From assembly GCA_036339375.1 (NCBI GenBank), contig JAYZBC010000045.1, positions 1 to 64,000 on the forward strand: a DNA stretch of 64,000 nucleotides, in the 5' to 3' direction. This document shows positions 37,145 to 46,607 of this stretch, piece by piece. A model generated the notes under the pieces. It was not told where the DNA came from. It saw only the letters and a list, made by a program, of their open reading frames with translations, and made no database searches. Position 1 is the stretch's first letter. Every line of letters begins with the position of its first letter. The stretch comes from JAYZBC01 sp036339375. Lineage in GTDB: Bacteria > Pseudomonadota > Alphaproteobacteria > MPNO01 > UBA2964. Position numbers and translations under genes: made by a program.

Positions 37145-38326
37145 ATGGTAGTAAAAATCGGCGCAAAAGTAAAAACCAAAGGGTACAGCAAATTCAAAGA
37201 AACGATTTGGCCAATCAAACAATCAGATATTGATGTTTGGACGGACAAATATTTTACCCGGACTAAACAAGCAGTATCAAAATTTGGTGATGTCCGGGTG
37301 ACTTATGCTTTATTTATGCGCCGTCCGGTGATTTCTGCCCCACGTTTAGCCCTTGATTGGTTAAAAAATGTAGCAACAGAACGCAAAACAAATGTGGAAA
37401 TTGATTTGCGGTACAAAGAAGGAAAGTGGGTAGGAGCAGGCGAACCGATCGCCTATGTGACAGGTCAGTTCTCATTCCTCGTTGATACGGAAACCTTGCT
37501 TCTTCAAAAACTTGGTCCCCCTTGTGTAGCAGCGTATAACGCTTATTCCATGTGTGCTGATTTACCGAAAGTTGGCTTTCTTGCAATGGATGCCCGTCAT
37601 TGTGCGGGAATTGGTATGGCAGACATGATGGCATATGCCGCATCAGTTGGGTCTACCAAAGCTCAAAAAAAAGTCAATGCAGTTGGCTTTATTGGCAACG
37701 CAACCGATGCCACTGCACATTATTTTAATGAGGAGTATGGGAGAGGAACAATGCCCCATGCTTTTATTGGGTATGCTGGTAGCACCTTACGGGCAGCAAA
37801 AATGTTTGATCAGACTTTTCCAAAAATGCCGATGACAGTTCTTGTGGATTATTTTGGTCGGGAAGTCAGTGACTCCCTTGAAGTGTGCCAGAATTTTCCT
37901 GAACTTTTGAAAAATGGTATGCTTTCATTTCGTCTTGATACACCCGGTAGTCGTTACATTGAGGGATTGGATCCTGCCGCATCATATGCTGTCCTTGAAC
38001 GCCACGTACCCGATGTTGTAAGAGGATATCGTTCAGAAAGTCAGTTGGCTCACCTTGTTGGAGCGGGTGTTTCTGCAGCAGCAATTTGGCATTTGCGCGA
38101 ATCTTTAAATGCCAAGGGATATGAAAACGCAAAAATTGTTGCTTCAAGTGGGTTTGACCCCGCCAAATGTCATATCTTCGCGGAAGCCCAAGTCCCGCTA
38201 GATGTAATAGGCACAGGAAGCTATTTACCAGCTACTTGGAGTGAAACGTATGCGACTGCAGATATTGTTGAATATGATGGCGAAAAACGGGTAAAACTGG
38301 GAAGAGAATTTCTTCTTCGTCGTTAG
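37145..38326 (+). CDS. nicotinate phosphoribosyltransferase-like protein
   Basis: About 393 residues from ATG 37145 (an upstream TTG at 37103 is possible). The sequence belongs to the NAPRTase-like group of type II phosphoribosyltransferases: DIDVWTDKYFTRTKQ at the start, then VTGQFSFLVDTETLLLQKL, AMDARHCAGIGMADMMAYA, GRGTMPHAFIGYAGSTLRAA, FRLDTPGSRYIEGLD and VASSGFDPAKC. The likely job is salvage of nicotinic acid or a related base into NAD precursors. It differs from classical PncB, so base specificity is uncertain. Its stop overlaps the convergent EamA gene by 4 bases. Confidence 0.75.
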   Translation: MVVKIGAKVKTKGYSKFKETIWPIKQSDIDVWTDKYFTRTKQAVSKFGDVRVTYALFMRRPVISAPRLALDWLKNVATERKTNVEIDLRYKEGKWVGAGEPIAYVTGQFSFLVDTETLLLQKLGPPCVAAYNAYSMCADLPKVGFLAMDARHCAGIGMADMMAYAASVGSTKAQKKVNAVGFIGNATDATAHYFNEEYGRGTMPHAFIGYAGSTLRAAKMFDQTFPKMPMTVLVDYFGREVSDSLEVCQNFPELLKNGMLSFRLDTPGSRYIEGLDPAASYAVLERHVPDVVRGYRSESQLAHLVGAGVSAAAIWHLRESLNAKGYENAKIVASSGFDPAKCHIFAEAQVPLDVIGTGSYLPATWSETYATADIVEYDGEKRVKLGREFLLRR

Positions 38327-39252
38327 AAAAGTTGATTTCTTTTTTTAACCGCTCCCTCTTTAAATAGTACGTAATAAGAACTGGCAAATATTAATCCTGC
38401 TCCGAGCCAAGTCCAGGGGGTCGGAAGTTCAGAAAAGAGCAAGTAGGCTATCAACACACTTACTGGCAAACGAAGAAAGTTAAAGGGTTGGACGACTCTA
38501 GCATCGGCTGCACGAATGGAATAAGCATGGAACAACCCGGCTAACATTTGCAATAAACCGAGCCCCAAAATCCATGGTAAATCAGAAAAACTAGGCATTT
38601 TCCACACAAACATTGTAGGAAGAAGCGCAAGAGGCAATGCAAGTAAATTTCCATAAACAGTTATTTGAACGGGGCTATCGGTACGCGATAGAGATTTAAT
38701 ACAAATGTTTGTTGCTGCATATGTAATGGCAGTAATTAAAACTGCTGCTGCAGCAAGATTGAAAGCGATTATGCCAGGACGGAGAATTACTAAGGCCCCA
38801 ATAAAAGCGACTCCACATGCGACCCAAGCGTGGGAACCTGCTCGTTCCTTCAAAATTGCTACCGCCAAAACAATTGTTATCATTGGAACCAAAAATAAAA
38901 GGGAGTAAACCTCACCGATGGGCATAAAAGAAAGTCCGTAAAAAACGCAAACCATCCCTGTATAGCTCAACGCGGTTCTTAAAAGATACATAGGCAGTCG
39001 TCTCGTTCGAAGTTGACCTTGTACAGCCATACGCATCATCCAGGGCGCAAGAATTGTCACTCCAACCATGCTCCTAAAAAACACAAGTTGAAAAATTGAA
39101 AATTGGAATGAAAGCTCCCTGACACAAGCGGCCGCCATTGCGATCATGATCGACGCCGCACACATCCACAGTGCACCCTTGACTGAGCTTTGTTTCCAAA
39201 AATTACTGGTAAACACTAAACTTGTTTTTAAGGATCCAAAATGCAACAGCAA
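38323..39252 (-). CDS. EamA/DMT-superfamily transporter
   Basis: A 309-residue membrane protein with ten hydrophobic helices in two EamA repeats. Typical phrases are VFFRSMVGVTILAPW, YSLLFLVPMITIVLAVAILKERAGSHAW in the first repeat and FLRLPVSVLIAYLLFSELPTPWTWLGAGLIFASSYYV in the second. Family members export metabolites such as amino acids or import small solutes. It overlaps the phosphoribosyltransferase stop and lies 59 bases downstream of ctaB on the same strand. Substrate unknown. Confidence 0.88.
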   Translation of the reverse strand: MLLHFGSLKTSLVFTSNFWKQSSVKGALWMCAASIMIAMAAACVRELSFQFSIFQLVFFRSMVGVTILAPWMMRMAVQGQLRTRRLPMYLLRTALSYTGMVCVFYGLSFMPIGEVYSLLFLVPMITIVLAVAILKERAGSHAWVACGVAFIGALVILRPGIIAFNLAAAAVLITAITYAATNICIKSLSRTDSPVQITVYGNLLALPLALLPTMFVWKMPSFSDLPWILGLGLLQMLAGLFHAYSIRAADARVVQPFNFLRLPVSVLIAYLLFSELPTPWTWLGAGLIFASSYYVLFKEGAVKKRNQLF

Positions 39253-39311
39253 TTGGTGGCGTAGAAAAATAAATTTTTAAGTTCGTAAGTTGTACTAATT
39301 ACTTGGGACCC

Positions 39312-40238
39312 TTAACCAGCCATTTTAACAGCGTGGTCAACGATTAACCCAGCAAAGAGTAAAAACAAATATAGGATGGAAAACGCGAAGGTTTTACGAG
39401 CATAAAATTCTCCTTTATCACAAAAAATCGCTGTCGCAAGACAAACAAATATTAAACCAAGGAGGCCCGCAAGAATTCCATAACTCCAACTCGCCATTCC
39501 AAAGATCGTTGGGCAAACACCTAACGGTGCTAACAATATTGTGTAAAATAAAATTTGTTGTTTTGTTTTTTTTAGTCCCGCAACAACAGGCATCATTGGA
39601 ACTCCCGCTTTTTCATAATCACCCTTTTTATACAAAGCGAGAGCCCAAAAATGCGGCGGTGTCCACATAAAAATTATTGCAAACAAAATGATAGGACTCC
39701 ACGTGACGTCTCCTGTAACGGCAGCCCAACCCACAATCGGTGGAAATGCACCGGCCGCACCCCCAATGACAATGTTCTGAGGTGTCCGGCGTTTTAACCA
39801 GATTGTATAAACAAAAACATAAAAACCGATAGTAAGCGCAAGTAAACCTGCAGAAAGCCAGTTTACAAATAGCCCCATAATGATTACGGATCCCAACGCC
39901 AAAACTATTCCTAAACGCAAAGCAGAACCAGAATTCAAACGACCTGCGGGGATAGGACGATTGGCTGTGCGTGTCATAGCAGCATCAATATCACGATCGT
40001 ACCACATATTGATTGCTCCTGAGGCACCGGCACCCAAAGCTATACAAACTACTGCACAGACAGAAATTAAAGGATGAAGACTGCCTGGGGCAAGAAAAAG
40101 CCCGGCAAAGGCAGTAAAAACCACTAAAGACATAACACGAGGTTTCAACAAAGCAATGTAATCACTAATAACAGCACCTCCTAATATCGACCGAGAAGCC
40201 GATGTCAAGGGGAACTCAGGGGAACGATTTGCCACCAT
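39312..40238 (-). CDS. ctaB: protoheme IX farnesyltransferase (heme O synthase)
   Basis: A 308-residue UbiA-superfamily enzyme adding a farnesyl group to heme b to form heme O for terminal oxidases. The first Asp-rich motif is [24 protein letters not shown] (about residues 77-100), and [19 protein letters not shown] gives the N-terminal family signature; [25 protein letters not shown] is the second conserved loop. About nine membrane helices. In many alphaproteobacteria ctaB sits between coxBA and other cytochrome oxidase genes; here it is flanked by an EamA gene and divergent tldD, with no cox gene. Confidence 0.95.
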   Translation of the reverse strand: MVANRSPEFPLTSASRSILGGAVISDYIALLKPRVMSLVVFTAFAGLFLAPGSLHPLISVCAVVCIALGAGASGAINMWYDRDIDAAMTRTANRPIPAGRLNSGSALRLGIVLALGSVIIMGLFVNWLSAGLLALTIGFYVFVYTIWLKRRTPQNIVIGGAAGAFPPIVGWAAVTGDVTWSPIILFAIIFMWTPPHFWALALYKKGDYEKAGVPMMPVVAGLKKTKQQILFYTILLAPLGVCPTIFGMASWSYGILAGLLGLIFVCLATAIFCDKGEFYARKTFAFSILYLFLLFAGLIVDHAVKMAG

Positions 40239-40325
40239 GCCTCCTGATCAAATCAAAAATTTTTGCAATTCAAGTTTGGGAAAACCATTTTTTTCTAAAT
40301 AATTCCCTAAAAAGTGTTTACTTCC

Positions 40326-40353
40326 TTGATAATACCCCAAGGATCGCTATACC
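40326..40353 (+). promoter_or_regulatory. possible promoter of tldD
   Basis: TTGATA at 40326-40331, a 16-base spacer and TATACC at 40348-40353, in the 259-base gap between divergent ctaB and tldD. Transcription would start near 40360, leaving a leader of about 140 bases. The rest of this gap is AT-rich and holds no recognisable RNA gene or terminator. Confidence is limited because the leader is long and the -10 is imperfect. Confidence 0.35.
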
Positions 40354-40497
40354 GCCTAGAATTAGAAACCAACGCGACCGAATGTCGCAACCTACTAGGG
40401 ACAGCCGTTTAATGATATGATAGAAAGCCAACTGAAAATCAACTTTTTTGTCTAATGCACTATCGAAATTTGTCCCCTTTTTTTGGAGAATTTTAAA

Positions 40498-41931
40498 TTG
40501 ACTGATTTATCTAAGACCGACAAAATATTTTTTGAGAATACAGATTTGGACCAAGATAGGGTCATTAGCCTTGTAAACAATGCCTTAAAGGGTGCAGATG
40601 ACGGTGAATTGTTCCTAGAATATCGGTTATCCGAAAGTCTTTCGTATGACGATGGGCGTTTGCGGAATGCTTCTTTTGATACAAGCCAAGGATTTGGTTT
40701 ACGCGCAATAGCGGATGAAACAATTGGATATTCCCACGCTTCAGATCTTTCTGAAGCGGCCATAAAAAGAGCAGCAGAAACGGTTAAAACGGTTTGCATG
40801 GGGCAACCCGGGACTGCAATTAAATCTCCTCAGGGAACAAACCGCTCCCTTTATAGTGATGTGAACCCATTAGGTGAAAATAGCTTTGAAAATAAGGTTC
40901 TTCTTCTAAAGGAAATTGATGACTTTGCACGATCAAAGGATCCGCGTGTTTCACAGGTGTCTGCTTCAATTTCTGGAGAATGGCAGGCCATTCAAATCGT
41001 ACGTTCAGGCGGAGACAGATTTGCAGATATTCGCCCTTTAGTCCGTCTCAACGTTACCGTGGTCGTAACAGAGGGCGACAGAATGGAAACAGGAAGTTTT
41101 GGGGCAGGTGCAAGGACTGGTTACGACAAGTATATAAATCCAGAGAATTGGCAGGCACAGGTAAATGAAGCCCTTAGGCAAGCTTTGGTAAACTTGGAGT
41201 CCATCGAAACACCGGCAGGGGAAATGCCAGTAGTTTTAGGCCCTGGTTGGCCAGGTATTTTACTCCACGAAGCAATTGGACATGGGCTCGAAGGTGATTT
41301 TAACCGAAAAAAAACATCCGCCTTTTCAGGCCTTATGGGAAAGCAGGTGGCATCAAAAGGGGTTACTGTTGTCGATGACGGTACAATAGCAAACCGCAGA
41401 GGCTCTCTTTCAATTGACGATGAGGGCACTCCAACTTCGAAAACAGTTTTGATTGAGGATGGAATTTTGGTTGGCTATATTCAAGATCGCCAAAATGCCC
41501 GGTTAATGGGTATGAAACCAACGGGGAATGGCCGACGTGAGAGTTTTGCTCATGCCCCTATGCCTCGGATGACAAACACTTATATGATGGAAGGCAATTC
41601 TTCTCCAGATGATCTCCTAAGATCAGTAAAGAAGGGGCTTTATGCGGTTAATTTTGGGGGAGGACAAGTAGACATTACCTCTGGGAAATTCGTCTTTAGT
41701 GCTTCTGAAGCATATCTTATCGAAAATGGTAAAATAGGTTTGCCGGTAAAAGGAGCAACACTTATCGGAAATGGCCCAGATGCTCTGACACGAGTCCGAG
41801 GCATCGGTAATGATATGAAAATGGATCCAGGTGTTGGCACTTGTGGAAAAGATGGACAAGGTGTTCCTGTGGGGGTAGGACAACCAACTATTCTACTGGA
41901 CAACTTAACTGTCGGAGGTACTGCTACATAA
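40498..41931 (+). CDS. tldD: TldD metalloprotease
   Basis: About 477 residues. TldD pairs with TldE/PmbA to form a heterodimeric metallopeptidase that matures peptides such as microcins and degrades unfolded ones. The zinc motif HEAIGHGLEGD lies near residue 257 within PGILLHEAIGHGLEG, and SASEAYLIENGKIGLPVKGATLIG, MTNTYMMEGNSS and RGIGNDMKMDPGVGTCGKDGQ are family blocks. A TTG at 40498 is preferred because GGAG (40485-40488) is ideally placed; the upstream TTG at 40483 overlaps that site. The partner pmbA is at 49-50 kb. Confidence 0.95.
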   Translation: MTDLSKTDKIFFENTDLDQDRVISLVNNALKGADDGELFLEYRLSESLSYDDGRLRNASFDTSQGFGLRAIADETIGYSHASDLSEAAIKRAAETVKTVCMGQPGTAIKSPQGTNRSLYSDVNPLGENSFENKVLLLKEIDDFARSKDPRVSQVSASISGEWQAIQIVRSGGDRFADIRPLVRLNVTVVVTEGDRMETGSFGAGARTGYDKYINPENWQAQVNEALRQALVNLESIETPAGEMPVVLGPGWPGILLHEAIGHGLEGDFNRKKTSAFSGLMGKQVASKGVTVVDDGTIANRRGSLSIDDEGTPTSKTVLIEDGILVGYIQDRQNARLMGMKPTGNGRRESFAHAPMPRMTNTYMMEGNSSPDDLLRSVKKGLYAVNFGGGQVDITSGKFVFSASEAYLIENGKIGLPVKGATLIGNGPDALTRVRGIGNDMKMDPGVGTCGKDGQGVPVGVGQPTILLDNLTVGGTAT

Positions 41932-41962
41932 AGAGTAATTTTTAAATCAAAATACGAGAGAC

Positions 41963-43330
41963 GTGGCGATGCTCTATAACCCGAAAACTGTTAAACTTTT
42001 AACTTTTTACGATAAAATACCAAGTTTTTTTGATGGATCAGATACACCAAGAGATTATCTGGAAAGATGCATAGAAAACATTGAGGATAGGGAGCCAAGG
42101 GTCAAAGCATTTGTTAACACCAGTTTTGGGCGGGCTCGTGAAGCAGCTGATCAATCCACAGAACGTTATAAAAAAGGAAAACCCCTCTCGCCCCTTGATG
42201 GAATGCCGATTGCTATAAAAGACGTTTTTGAAACTGAAGACATGCCTATGCAATTGGGTAGCCCATTATTTGAGGGTTACGAAACAGGTTGGGATGCTGC
42301 ATCTGTTTATTTTTTAAGGCGTGGTGGTGCACTCATCATTGGGAAAACAGTAACAACCGAATTTGCTTTTGGACGTCCGGGACCTTCTCGTAATCCATGG
42401 GATACAAATCGAACGACAGGTGGTTCTTCAAGTGGTTCGGGAGCTGCAGTTGGCGCTTCAATGGTGCCAGCAGCAACAGGTACACAGGTTCGTGGCTCAA
42501 TTCTAAGACCGGCTTGCTATTGTGGTACTTGGGCGTTGAAACCATCACATGGTGCTATTAATACTCGCGGTGGATTTCCTTCTCCACCCAGTATAGGGCA
42601 TCTAGGGTTTTTAGCCGGTTCTCTTGCTGACACTTGGATTTGTTGTTATTGGCTTTCACAAAATGCCGGCGGCGACGCTGGTCACCCAAGCTTAAAAGGG
42701 CCTGCGCAATTACCGAAAGCAAAAAAACCAAAGAGATTGGCCTTTATCGAAAGCCCGGGCTGGAAAGTAACAGGGGAAGAAACTCGAGCAATTTTTAACC
42801 AGGCAATCAAAAGTCTGGTAAAGCGGGGGGTTGAAGTTGTCGGGCGCATTAACGATCCAGAACTGGAAGCCTATGAACAAGATTTAGTTGTCCTTAGAGA
42901 AATGATCGAAGTTACTCTAGCGTATGAGTACAGATGGCCGTTAATGATGTTTGCTGACCGGAGCCCAAATTTGTTGGGCGAACGGGTATTTAATCGTGCA
43001 AAAGCTGCAGCTGAAATTACCCCTGAAGCTTATGAAAAAACATTGAATTGGAGCACAAAGGCAAAAGCAAGGCATGAAGCTCTGTCCAAAAAATATGATG
43101 CCCTCATTACCTTAAATGCTACAGGTCCAGCGCCAGAAGGGATGGCGGTCGGGGATGCAATTTATGGGGAACAATCCTCACAATTAGGCGTACCCACACT
43201 CAATGCACCACTCCTTGCACAAGACGGAATGCCATTAGGTATACAAATTTTAGGTTACTATCGAAAGGACTTTGATCTCATCGCAATTGGACACTGGATG
43301 ATCCATGCCTTTTTACGGGAAGAAGATTGA
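41963..43330 (+). CDS. amidase-signature family hydrolase with altered oxyanion loop
   Basis: A 455-residue amidase-signature enzyme of unknown substrate. The Ser-cisSer-Lys triad can be placed: Lys86 in GMPIAIKDVFE, the cis-Ser near 156 in TTGGSSSGSGAAV and the nucleophile Ser179. The strand before the nucleophile reads GTQVRGSILRPACYCG, whereas the usual form is GTQTGGSIIRPA: the T-G pair is V-R here. The oxyanion-hole glycine replaced by Arg is odd. GTG at 41963 or ATG at 41969 may start translation. It is downstream of tldD (31 bases) and convergent with gshA. No GatA partners are adjacent, and no signal peptide is seen. Confidence 0.88.
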   Translation: MAMLYNPKTVKLLTFYDKIPSFFDGSDTPRDYLERCIENIEDREPRVKAFVNTSFGRAREAADQSTERYKKGKPLSPLDGMPIAIKDVFETEDMPMQLGSPLFEGYETGWDAASVYFLRRGGALIIGKTVTTEFAFGRPGPSRNPWDTNRTTGGSSSGSGAAVGASMVPAATGTQVRGSILRPACYCGTWALKPSHGAINTRGGFPSPPSIGHLGFLAGSLADTWICCYWLSQNAGGDAGHPSLKGPAQLPKAKKPKRLAFIESPGWKVTGEETRAIFNQAIKSLVKRGVEVVGRINDPELEAYEQDLVVLREMIEVTLAYEYRWPLMMFADRSPNLLGERVFNRAKAAAEITPEAYEKTLNWSTKAKARHEALSKKYDALITLNATGPAPEGMAVGDAIYGEQSSQLGVPTLNAPLLAQDGMPLGIQILGYYRKDFDLIAIGHWMIHAFLREED

Positions 43331-43347
43331 CTTCTGCTTAATATAAG

Positions 43348-43370
43348 AAAAAAAAACCGCTCAATAAGCG
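43348..43370 (-). terminator. Rho-independent terminator of gshA
   Basis: On the minus strand the gshA end reads as a CGCTT-ATT-GAGCG hairpin (one G-U pair) followed by a G and nine T. The stem includes the last sense codons and the TGA stop of gshA, so the terminator is embedded in the coding end. It lies in the 30-base gap between the convergent amidase and gshA. Confidence 0.55.
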
Positions 43371-44725
43371 TATTCGTCAAATAAAGGCCTTATGTTCTCT
43401 CCCCATTCACCGTAAAACTTTTCTAGTTTTTCCTCTGCTGGTGTACGACCATTGTTGACAATTTCATAAATCGTCCCCAAGAATCCTGTTTCATCCGTTC
43501 CAACGGAATCTATTCGATTACGCGTTCTAAGACCGGAAGTCGCTATATCAAGTGTCTCCAATGCTACTTCCCTGACCGTTCTATTTCTAAAAGGAGTTTT
43601 CAAAGCGTGTTTAGGGACTTCCTTCCGAAGGTAAGCTCTTTCTTCATGGCTCCAATCCTTAACAAGATCCCATGCGCAATCTAAAGATATAGAATCGTAC
43701 AATAAACCAGTCCACAGTGCCGGCAGGGCGCACAATCTTCGCCATGGTCCACCGTCTGCCCCACGCATTTCCAGATACTGTTTCAGTCTCACTTCCGGAA
43801 AGACTGTTGTCAGGTGATCGGACCAGTCGGCTAGGTTAGGTTTCAAACCCCGTAAAGCGGGTAAGTCGCCTTTGAGAAATTCCCTGAACGATTGTCCCGA
43901 AACATCGATATAGGTCCCTTCGCGAAAAACAAAGTACATGGGAACGTCAAGAATATAATCTACATATCGTTCAAACCCCATCCCGTCTTCGAAAACAAAT
44001 GGTAACATTCCACATCGATCCGGATCTGTATCTTCCCAAACGTGACTTCGATAGGAAAGATATCCGGAAGGGTGTCCTTCTAAAAAAGGAGAGTCAGAAA
44101 AAATTGCTGTAACTATGGGTTGAAGGGCTATTGCAGTTCGAAATTTTTTCACCATATCCGCTTCCGACTCAAAATCTAAATTAACTTGAACGGTACAGGT
44201 ACGAAGCATCATATCAATGCCTAAGGAACCCTTTTTTGGCATATAGGAACGCATAATTTTATAACGGCCCTTTGGCATCCAGTCGATTTCTTCCCGTTTC
44301 CATTGAGGTGCAAACCCAACACCAATCATACCAACGCCAAGCTTATTACCAATTTTCTTAATATCATGGAGATGGTTATGTACTTCTTGACAAGTTTGAT
44401 GAATATTTTGTAGCTGGGCACCCGCCAGCTCCACTTGCCCGCCTGGCTCTAAAGTTATCGAACAGCCGTCCTTTTGCATTGAAATTGGGTTAGTACCTTC
44501 AAACACCGGCTTCCAACCAAATTCCTGCATTCCCACTAATAACGACTTGATTCCCGCCGTCCCTTCATAGGAGCAGGGAGCCATTGTGCTTTTATTGAAA
44601 ACAAATTTTTCGTGTTCTGTTCCAATACGCCATTCCTCGCGCTGGCAACATCCGGCCTCTAAAAATTCAATCAATTGGTTTTTATTTGAAATTGGCGTAT
44701 CTGCCAAAGTACTTTGATTAGCCAT
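43361..44725 (-). CDS. gshA: glutamate-cysteine ligase
   Basis: A 454-residue ATP-dependent ligase forming gamma-glutamylcysteine, the first step of glutathione synthesis. It is the alphaproteobacterial/plant-type enzyme, recognised by IGTEHEKFVFN, MQKDGCSITLEPGGQVELAG (about residues 84-103), TCTVQVNLDFESEADMVKKF, a cluster ending with YLEMRGADGGPWRRLCALPA, and the C-terminal RTPAEEKL. The ATG is at 44725. It is 15 bases behind rsmE in the same operon, an arrangement common in Rhodospirillales. Terminator overlaps its stop codon. No gshB in the window. Confidence 0.95.
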   Translation of the reverse strand: MANQSTLADTPISNKNQLIEFLEAGCCQREEWRIGTEHEKFVFNKSTMAPCSYEGTAGIKSLLVGMQEFGWKPVFEGTNPISMQKDGCSITLEPGGQVELAGAQLQNIHQTCQEVHNHLHDIKKIGNKLGVGMIGVGFAPQWKREEIDWMPKGRYKIMRSYMPKKGSLGIDMMLRTCTVQVNLDFESEADMVKKFRTAIALQPIVTAIFSDSPFLEGHPSGYLSYRSHVWEDTDPDRCGMLPFVFEDGMGFERYVDYILDVPMYFVFREGTYIDVSGQSFREFLKGDLPALRGLKPNLADWSDHLTTVFPEVRLKQYLEMRGADGGPWRRLCALPALWTGLLYDSISLDCAWDLVKDWSHEERAYLRKEVPKHALKTPFRNRTVREVALETLDIATSGLRTRNRIDSVGTDETGFLGTIYEIVNNGRTPAEEKLEKFYGEWGENIRPLFDEYAY

Positions 44726-44740
44726 TATATTTCCTAAAAA

Positions 44741-45484
44741 TTACTTAGATCGCCAATTTCCTAATACTGCTTGCCAACAGGCTATCGCAGCTAATGCAGC
44801 GGTTTCAGCACGTAGTGTCAACGGACCAAGATCAACAGCATCGGTATTTTGATTTGCACTTATAAGGTCAAATTCAAATTTTGCAAATCCACCTTCGGGT
44901 CCGGTTAAAATGGCACAGGGTACAAATTTACCTGTTGTATAGTGTTTGTTCAAACTATCAATTATTGGAACTCCCGCGCCAGTTTCGTCACAAAAAAACA
45001 GCAACCTATCATCTTCCCAATTTTTGATTAAGTCGGTCAATTTTATAGGTTCAAATACTTTTGGAACCGTTAGGCGTGCACATTGTTGTGCAGCCTCTAT
45101 TGCATTGGAATAGAGTCTTTTTAAGTTTACACGCTTAACATTTGTATGTTCGGTAAAAACAGGAACCAAAGCACCAACCCCAAGCTCGGTTGCCTTCCTC
45201 GCAAGCAAGTCCATGTTTGTCCCTTTCAGCGGAGCAAAGAGTAACCACAAATCCAAATTAGGTTTTTGCTTTCGCACCTGTTTGCACAGTGAAATCGTAC
45301 ACCTTTTTCTTAAAAACGTGTTGATTGAACCACACCATTCGCCGTCGGTCCCATTAAACAATAAAACGCTGTCGCCAAGACTTAATCGCAAAACATTTTG
45401 GAGGTAATGGGTTTGTGTCTCAGAAAGCAAAATGTTTTTCGAATTATCTAGCGCTGTTTTAACAAAAACCCTTGGTGTACGCAT
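44741..45484 (-). CDS. rsmE: 16S rRNA m3U1498 methyltransferase
   Basis: A 247-residue SPOUT methyltransferase modifying U1498 of 16S rRNA. The N-terminal PUA-like domain starts at RTPRVFVKTALDNSKNILL; the SPOUT knot is visible as ILTGPEGGFAKFEFD (about residues 187-201) and VDLGPLTLRAETAALAAIACWQ, the SAM-binding end. DLLARKATELGVGALVPVFTEHTNV is a further family segment. It is first of rsmE-gshA and divergent from ubiA, whose ATG is 86 bases away. Confidence 0.95.
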   Translation of the reverse strand: MRTPRVFVKTALDNSKNILLSETQTHYLQNVLRLSLGDSVLLFNGTDGEWCGSINTFLRKRCTISLCKQVRKQKPNLDLWLLFAPLKGTNMDLLARKATELGVGALVPVFTEHTNVKRVNLKRLYSNAIEAAQQCARLTVPKVFEPIKLTDLIKNWEDDRLLFFCDETGAGVPIIDSLNKHYTTGKFVPCAILTGPEGGFAKFEFDLISANQNTDAVDLGPLTLRAETAALAAIACWQAVLGNWRSK

Positions 45485-45569
45485 AAATTATTTGACCGCC
45501 AAATTTAGTGACTGCTATGAATTGTCAAATCAGTTGAGAGAAGGGTTAAACACACTTAAAACTTATATA

Positions 45570-46529
45570 ATGTCAAAAGAAACTTATAACAAAATAGGTT
45601 CATCAGCCAGTGATATTCCGAAAAATGGTTGGGTTGACCGCTTTATCCCAAAACATTTTCGTCCCTATGTAAGACTTGCCCGTCTTGATAGGCCGATCGG
45701 AACCTGGCTACTTTTATTCCCTTGTTGGTGGTCAATAACCGTAGCATGGACAAACTGGGATGTTTTCGGAGAAATTATTTATCTGATGGCGGCGTTTGGC
45801 ATTGGGGCCATCATTATGCGGGGCGCAGGCTGTACCTACAACGACATTATGGATCGTGATTTTGATGCAAAAGTCGCACGAACGAAAGACCGTCCTTTAC
45901 CAAGTGCCCAGTTAAAAATTGAGAAGGCAATTTTATTTTTGATAACGCTATTATTATTTGGTTCACTAATCCTTTTAACATTTAATTCCTTTGCTATTTA
46001 TTTTGGTGTTGCATCTTTAATCCTTGTATTTTCCTACCCTCTTATGAAACGGATTACATTCTGGCCCCAACTTTTTCTAGGATTCACATTTAACTGGGGT
46101 GCCTTTTTAGGGTGGGCTGCGGTGCGTGGCCAAATTGATCAGCCTGCTATACTTCTTTACATTGGTGGGGTCTTTTGGACTCTTGGATACGACACAATTT
46201 ATGCTCACCAAGACAGAAAAGATGACATAGTTGCTGGTGTAAAATCTACTGCCCGTCGTTTGGGGTTAGGGAGTAAACCTTGGCTTTTTGGATTTTACAC
46301 AGGGGCTGTGTCTCTTTTTACCCTTGCAGGTATAACAGCTAAATTGAGCTGGCCATTTTATTTAGGCTTATTTTTGGGCGCTATACAACTTTTTTGGCAA
46401 GTTCATAAAGTCGAAATAAACAATCCTAAAGATTGTCTAACGAAGTTTAAGTCCAACCGTTTGTTTTCATGGATTTTTTTGGTAGGGATTGTTTTAGCAC
46501 AAATCCATTCATTGAATTATTCTGTCTGA
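45570..46529 (+). CDS. ubiA: 4-hydroxybenzoate polyprenyltransferase
   Basis: About 319 residues from ATG 45570; the open frame begins at 45432 but that part overlaps rsmE. It attaches the polyprenyl tail to 4-hydroxybenzoate in ubiquinone synthesis. Two Asp-rich motifs bind the Mg-diphosphate: NDIMDRDFDAKVARTKDRPL in the first half and YDTIYAHQDRKDD in the second. The N-terminal RPYVRLARLDRPIGTWLLLFPCWW is the signature. About eight membrane helices follow. The ubiquinone-type ubiD lies 950 bases downstream with one gene between, suggesting a loose ubiquinone cluster. Confidence 0.95.
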   Translation: MSKETYNKIGSSASDIPKNGWVDRFIPKHFRPYVRLARLDRPIGTWLLLFPCWWSITVAWTNWDVFGEIIYLMAAFGIGAIIMRGAGCTYNDIMDRDFDAKVARTKDRPLPSAQLKIEKAILFLITLLLFGSLILLTFNSFAIYFGVASLILVFSYPLMKRITFWPQLFLGFTFNWGAFLGWAAVRGQIDQPAILLYIGGVFWTLGYDTIYAHQDRKDDIVAGVKSTARRLGLGSKPWLFGFYTGAVSLFTLAGITAKLSWPFYLGLFLGAIQLFWQVHKVEINNPKDCLTKFKSNRLFSWIFLVGIVLAQIHSLNYSV

Positions 46530-46607
46530 TTAAAAGAAATTCAAAGGCGATAAAGTCAGTAGAAAAATACAAAAATTAAATCTTGGACCGGCCGTTTTGA
46601 AAATCTA

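Noticed and set aside
45432..45569. Upstream extension of ubiA
   Set aside because: It overlaps the rsmE 5' end in the opposite direction and does not resemble UbiA; ATG 45570 is used.
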